Below are positions 6,662-9,416 of a stretch of 9,416 bases of DNA, in pieces; the first letter of the stretch is position 1, and every line of letters starts with the position of its first letter. Under the pieces are notes generated by a model. That model was given only the letters and a program-made list of their open reading frames with translations. It was not told the DNA's origin and made no database searches. The stretch is from DATKWV01 sp035529405 (GTDB lineage: Bacteria; Planctomycetota; Phycisphaerae; Sedimentisphaerales; Anaerobacaceae): contig DATKWV010000152.1 in NCBI GenBank assembly GCA_035529405.1, positions 1-9,416 of the forward strand, in the 5' to 3' direction. The translations under genes were made by a program, and so were the position numbers.

Positions 6662-6922
6662 TCAAACAAAAGAGTTTATTTTCTCCTTACAGATTCTTTC
6701 CGTCACCTCATGCAGTCTTTTGACGCGAGGGGCTAATTGTTCCAACTGTTCTTTTGTTATCTTGTATTCTCTGTCGTATCTTGCGCCGATATAGGCATAG
6801 TCCAACAGTTCAAACAGTTCCTTTTGTTCTTCAGTTTCTCGTGGAATAATGCCTTTTAATTCCGGGCCATTATAGCCAAAACCGACAATCCCACAATAGT
6901 TTATTATATGGCAAATCCGGTA
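6662..6922 (-). pseudogene. 3' remnant of a HEPN-domain gene
   Basis: An open stretch of 86 codons ends at TGA (6664-6662) and has no ATG, GTG or TTG start. It is in frame with, and directly follows, the stop of the RluA-type gene. The translation carries ELKGIIPRETEEQ (21-33), LFELLDYAYIGARYDREYKI (36-55), then TKEQLEQLAPRVKRLHEVTE (56-75) and RICKEKI (76-82). This is the C-terminal half of the HEPN proteins that usually pair with a nucleotidyltransferase or form toxin-antitoxin units, in my recollection of the family. The final helix includes R66-x4-H71, which fits the loose R-x4-6-H pattern of HEPN RNases. The N-terminal part is missing, so I read it as a decayed gene truncated at the rluA-side junction. 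Recognition of HEPN is from sequence memory, without a profile search. Confidence 0.6.
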
Positions 6923-7759
6923 TCAATCCAGTATCCGCGCGTTGAGAATTTTTGAGAAGTCGTCGGTTTCGAGAAAGGCAGCAGGGCCTTTGGGGTTGTG
7001 CTTGGTGAGCATTTTAACCGCGGCGGCAAACTTTTTCTCCAAAGGGGCTACGAAGTCATTGGCGATTTGCGATTGATTATTTACGATCGAGAGGCGGTAG
7101 GCGTGCAGTGTTAGGCGGTCGATAAGCGGTTTTTCGGTCTTGTTTTTTGCAAGGGTGTAGTCAGGTTTGAAATCAGAAAGGAATACGCCGGCACTGCCGC
7201 CGTACAAGGGGTCAACGGCCAAAGGCAGGCCGATGCTGTTTAAGTGTACGCGAATCTGATGTGTTCTGTCCGTGACCGGATTAACGGCCAACAAGGCTAA
7301 GGCGCCGAAGTCGGCAAGCAGTCGCCAGTGTGTAACGGCGGGCTTGCCTTTTTCGGATACGACCATAATTGCGGGATTTTTCCGGTTCGGCGCAAGGGGG
7401 GCGTTTATCGTGCCGCAGGTGTCGGCGGACACGGAAGAAACAATTGCCAGATAGGTTTTTTTAACAAGTTTTTTTTCAAAGTAACCGCAAAACAGGCTCT
7501 GAGCATCACGGTTTTTGGCTAAGAGCATTACGCCGGACGTATCCTTGTCGAGTCTGTGAACCAATCGCAGGGCGGCGGCAGTTTCAGCAGACAATTGCCC
7601 GGCAAGTACGTCAATAAGCCGCAGTGCGCCGCTGCGGTCGCTGGTAACGGAAACACCGGCAGGCTTGTTGAGCACGACGATGTCGCTGTCTTCATATATT
7701 ATTTGAATCCGTGGCTTTGCCATCGAGCATACAAAGTCCGTAAACGGGCCGTCCTGCAT
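6923..7759 (-). CDS. RluA-family pseudouridine synthase
   Basis: Isomerises specific uridines in rRNA or tRNA to pseudouridine. The catalytic block RLVHRLDKDTSGVMLLAKN (65-83) contains the nucleophile Asp71. KKTYLAIV (100-107) and TDRTHQIRVHLNSIGLPLA (163-181) complete the RluA/RsuA core, with D164 where glycine is common before RTHQIR. DPLYGG (183-188) follows. No S4 RNA-binding domain is present, so it belongs to the short single-domain RluA group, and the substrate cannot be assigned. Length is 278 aa from the ATG at 7759. An internal ATG at 7723 (MAKPRIQIIYED) would align better with typical family N-termini, but neither start has a strong ribosome site, so the start is uncertain. The gene is transcribed away from ykgJ, and its 3' end abuts the HEPN relic. 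Confidence 0.9.
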   Translation of the reverse strand: MQDGPFTDFVCSMAKPRIQIIYEDSDIVVLNKPAGVSVTSDRSGALRLIDVLAGQLSAETAAALRLVHRLDKDTSGVMLLAKNRDAQSLFCGYFEKKLVKKTYLAIVSSVSADTCGTINAPLAPNRKNPAIMVVSEKGKPAVTHWRLLADFGALALLAVNPVTDRTHQIRVHLNSIGLPLAVDPLYGGSAGVFLSDFKPDYTLAKNKTEKPLIDRLTLHAYRLSIVNNQSQIANDFVAPLEKKFAAAVKMLTKHNPKGPAAFLETDDFSKILNARILD

Positions 7760-7762
7760 TTC

Positions 7763-7791
7763 TTGACGACAGAAGGCCGATAACGTATATT
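7763..7791 (+). promoter_or_regulatory. sigma70 promoter for ykgJ-hisS
   Basis: TTGACG (7763-7768), a 17-nt spacer and TATATT (7786-7791) give five of six matches in each hexamer at ideal spacing. Transcription would start near 7798, leaving a leader of about 48 nt with GGAG nine nt before the ykgJ ATG. The -35 begins four bases from the RluA-type start codon, so the two genes share a very compact divergent control region. Confidence 0.7.
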
Positions 7792-7794
7792 GTA
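7789..7794 (-). promoter_or_regulatory. candidate -10 box of the RluA-type gene
   Basis: TACAAT on the minus strand matches five of six -10 positions and overlaps the plus-strand TATATT. No good -35 lies 17 nt upstream, so this is a weak call. If real, it would start a leader of about 25 nt. Confidence 0.25.
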
Positions 7795-7845
7795 CGGGTT
7801 TTTTGGCAGATGTGCAGCCAATAGTTTTAGTTGGAGTAAAAGTTT

Positions 7846-8265
7846 ATGGCGAAAAAGAAACTGTGTCACAGGTGCAACGGTCTTTGCTGCCGGTATTTTG
7901 CGCTGCCGATAGACACACCCGAAGACAAGGGAGATTACGACGATATACGATGGTATCTTTGTCACAAGGCAATAACGGTGTTCGTGGAAGAGGGCGACTG
8001 GTATATCAATATAAAGAACAGGTGCAGGTATCTTTCGGCAAACGGCCGCAAATGCAAAATCTATAATAAAAGGCCGCGGATATGCAGGGGCTATACCACG
8101 CGTGACTGCGACCGAACCAAAGGCGATTACGAGTACGAACTGCACTTTACCAATGACAGGCAGATGGCGGAGTATATGAGGGTAAAATTTGAAAATAACA
8201 AAAAGAAAAAGGTTAAAAGTAAAACCAAGAAAGGCCGGAAAGCAAACAAGAAGGTGAAGAAATGA
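7846..8265 (+). CDS. YkgJ-family CxxCxxCC-type cysteine-cluster protein
   Basis: A 139-aa cytoplasmic protein with nine cysteines. The N-terminal cluster C7-x2-C10-x3-CC(14,15) and the later C60, C70 and YNKRPRICRGY (73-83, C80) match the YkgJ / putative zinc- or iron-binding family. C39 and C88 are extra. Family members are thought to bind a metal or Fe-S cluster, but no function is established. The last 25 residues are almost entirely Lys, Arg and Asn, a tail that could contact RNA. The ATG at 7846 has GGAG nine nt upstream, and a good promoter lies at 7763-7791. The TGA stop overlaps the hisS ATG (ATGA at 8262-8265), so the two are translationally coupled, which hints at a link with translation or tRNA metabolism without proving it. 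Confidence 0.88.
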   Translation: MAKKKLCHRCNGLCCRYFALPIDTPEDKGDYDDIRWYLCHKAITVFVEEGDWYINIKNRCRYLSANGRKCKIYNKRPRICRGYTTRDCDRTKGDYEYELHFTNDRQMAEYMRVKFENNKKKKVKSKTKKGRKANKKVKK

Positions 8266-9416
8266 AGGTACCAGCGGTAAAAGGGACAAGGGATTTTTAC
8301 CCGGAAGCGATGGCTGTCAGAAACCGGATAATCGACGGATGGAAACAGGTTTCCATTCGCAACGGTTTCGAGGAATATGACGGGCCGATATTCGAGCGCC
8401 TGGATATGTTCACGAAAAAAAGTGGCCAGGAGATAGTCGAACAGCTTTTTTCGTTTAGCGACAGGGGCAACAGGGAGCTTGCAATCCGGCCTGAGATAAC
8501 GCCGACACTGGCGCGGATGGTCAATCAGCAGATAAGGTCGCTGCCGCTTCCGATAAAGTGGTTTTCGGTACCGCGGCTGTGCAGGGCGGAACGGCCGCAG
8601 AAGGGCAGACTGCGCGAATTTTTCCAGTGGAACATCGACATAATCGGCATCGATGATGTGCTTGCCGACGCGGAGGTGATTTTCACAACGCTGGATTATC
8701 TTCAGGAGGCTGGTTTGACAGGCAAAGATATTAAAGTCAGGATATCCAGCAGGAAATTACTGGCAGCATTTCTTAAGAGCCTCGATATCGCCCAGGAAAA
8801 ATTCGAATCGATTTATGCGGTGCTCGATAAAAAAGCCAGGGTCCCGGATGATGCATTCGAGCAGATGCTCCGCGAGCAAATCGGGGACAAAGACAAGATG
8901 ACGAAGGTACTGGATTTTATGTCTGTCGCATCGATACCGGAATTGGAAAGTTTCATCAAGCTGCCCGATGATGAGTTCGTTGCATATACTGAGATGCAAA
9001 ACGTATTTAATTACCTGTCATTTATGGGTGTCGATGATTTCTGTGAGTATGACCCGAGCATAGTGCGGGGGCTGGCCTATTATACCGGGGTGGTATTCGA
9101 GGTTCACGCGGTCGGCTCGCAGCTTCGGGCGATATGCGGCGGAGGCAGGTACGACAACCTGCTGCGTGATTTTGGCGGGCCGCTAATAGGGGCGACGGGG
9201 ATGGGAATGGGCGACTGTGTTCTTGAGATTCTGCTAAGGGAGAAGGGGTTGCTTGACAAAAAAGATGTTGCGCGGAACGAACTTGAGTATTTTGTGGCCT
9301 GGGCGGATAAGACTTTTGCAAGTGCCGTGTACCGGATAGCTGCAGAACTTCGCAGAAAAGGTTTTTCAGCAAATTTCAGCTATAAACCTTTAGATGGTCT
9401 TTCGAAACAGCTAAAA
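8262..9416 (+). CDS. hisS: histidyl-tRNA synthetase (3' end outside window)
   Basis: Charges tRNA-His with histidine. The first 385 codons are present and the frame stays open to the edge. Class II core motifs are visible: KGTRDFYPE (7-15), RPEITPTLARM (76-86), motif 2 in VPRLCRAERPQKGRLREFFQ (103-122) with R108, the HisRS-specific histidine motif VRGLAYYTG (268-276) with catalytic R269, and CGGGRYD (292-298). Motif 3 reads TGMGMGDCVLEIL (312-324), so the usual class II Glu-Arg pair is replaced by Gly-Asp, and the Asp of RGLDYYT is Ala. I associate both changes with a planctomycete-type HisRS lineage, so they are probably native and not decay. The start of an anticodon-binding domain (about 341 onward) is cut by the window end. 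The ATG overlaps the ykgJ stop by four bases, and AAGGTGAAG upstream can serve as ribosome site. Confidence 0.95.
   Translation, partial: MKVPAVKGTRDFYPEAMAVRNRIIDGWKQVSIRNGFEEYDGPIFERLDMFTKKSGQEIVEQLFSFSDRGNRELAIRPEITPTLARMVNQQIRSLPLPIKWFSVPRLCRAERPQKGRLREFFQWNIDIIGIDDVLADAEVIFTTLDYLQEAGLTGKDIKVRISSRKLLAAFLKSLDIAQEKFESIYAVLDKKARVPDDAFEQMLREQIGDKDKMTKVLDFMSVASIPELESFIKLPDDEFVAYTEMQNVFNYLSFMGVDDFCEYDPSIVRGLAYYTGVVFEVHAVGSQLRAICGGGRYDNLLRDFGGPLIGATGMGMGDCVLEILLREKGLLDKKDVARNELEYFVAWADKTFASAVYRIAAELRRKGFSANFSYKPLDGLSKQLK

Noticed and set aside
7699..8289. 196-codon minus-strand open frame over ykgJ
   Set aside because: It overlaps the whole of the well-supported ykgJ gene plus the starts of the RluA-type and hisS genes; its hydrophobic look comes from antisense Lys codons reading as Phe and Leu.
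1..9416. CRISPR arrays, tRNA or rRNA genes, riboswitches
   Set aside because: No regularly spaced direct repeats, cloverleaf-like segment, rRNA-like stretch or recognisable riboswitch core was seen by eye. In particular, the hom leader shows no obvious T-box or lysine-riboswitch features.

Overview
The window looks like bacterial chromosome, most likely from the Planctomycetota (perhaps a Phycisphaerae-type lineage). This is inferred from the histidyl-tRNA synthetase, whose motif variants (RGLAYYTG, and GMGMGD in place of the usual motif 3 arginine) I associate with planctomycetes, from the hom / ApgM-like / lysC gene order, and from moderate GC content. There was no database search, so the phylum is a working guess.

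Layout. Positions 1-330 are non-coding and hold two palindromic elements. Positions 331-4864 (minus strand) hold, in order of transcription, hom (homoserine dehydrogenase), an ApgM-like alkaline-phosphatase-superfamily enzyme, lysC (aspartate kinase) and, after a 73-nt gap, a membrane-anchored staphylococcal-nuclease-type protein. hom and the ApgM-like gene overlap by 4 nt (GTGA), and lysC starts 25 nt further on. The first three form a threonine/lysine-branch operon. The ApgM-like enzyme sits where a homoserine kinase would be expected, so it is better read as a candidate ThrB replacement than as a glycolytic mutase.

Positions about 5030-6922 are visibly more AT-rich than both flanks and look like an inserted accessory island. 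They hold a two-gene minus-strand cassette: a DUF488 protein, then a 266-aa protein of unknown function that may be related to dual-OB-fold proteins. Next to it is the 3' remnant of a HEPN-domain gene without a start codon, abutting the end of the RluA-type gene. A terminator-like hairpin lies inside the DUF488 coding sequence in the sense direction.

Positions 6923-9416 return to core genes: an RluA-family pseudouridine synthase (minus) and, divergently, a YkgJ-type cysteine-cluster protein whose stop overlaps the start of hisS (ATGA). hisS runs off the right edge. A strong sigma70-type promoter (TTGACG, 17-nt spacer, TATATT) drives the ykgJ-hisS pair and overlaps a weaker divergent promoter for the RluA-type gene.

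The most novel stretch is the DUF488 / 266-aa / HEPN-relic island. The best-supported functional reinterpretation is the ApgM-like enzyme as homoserine kinase.
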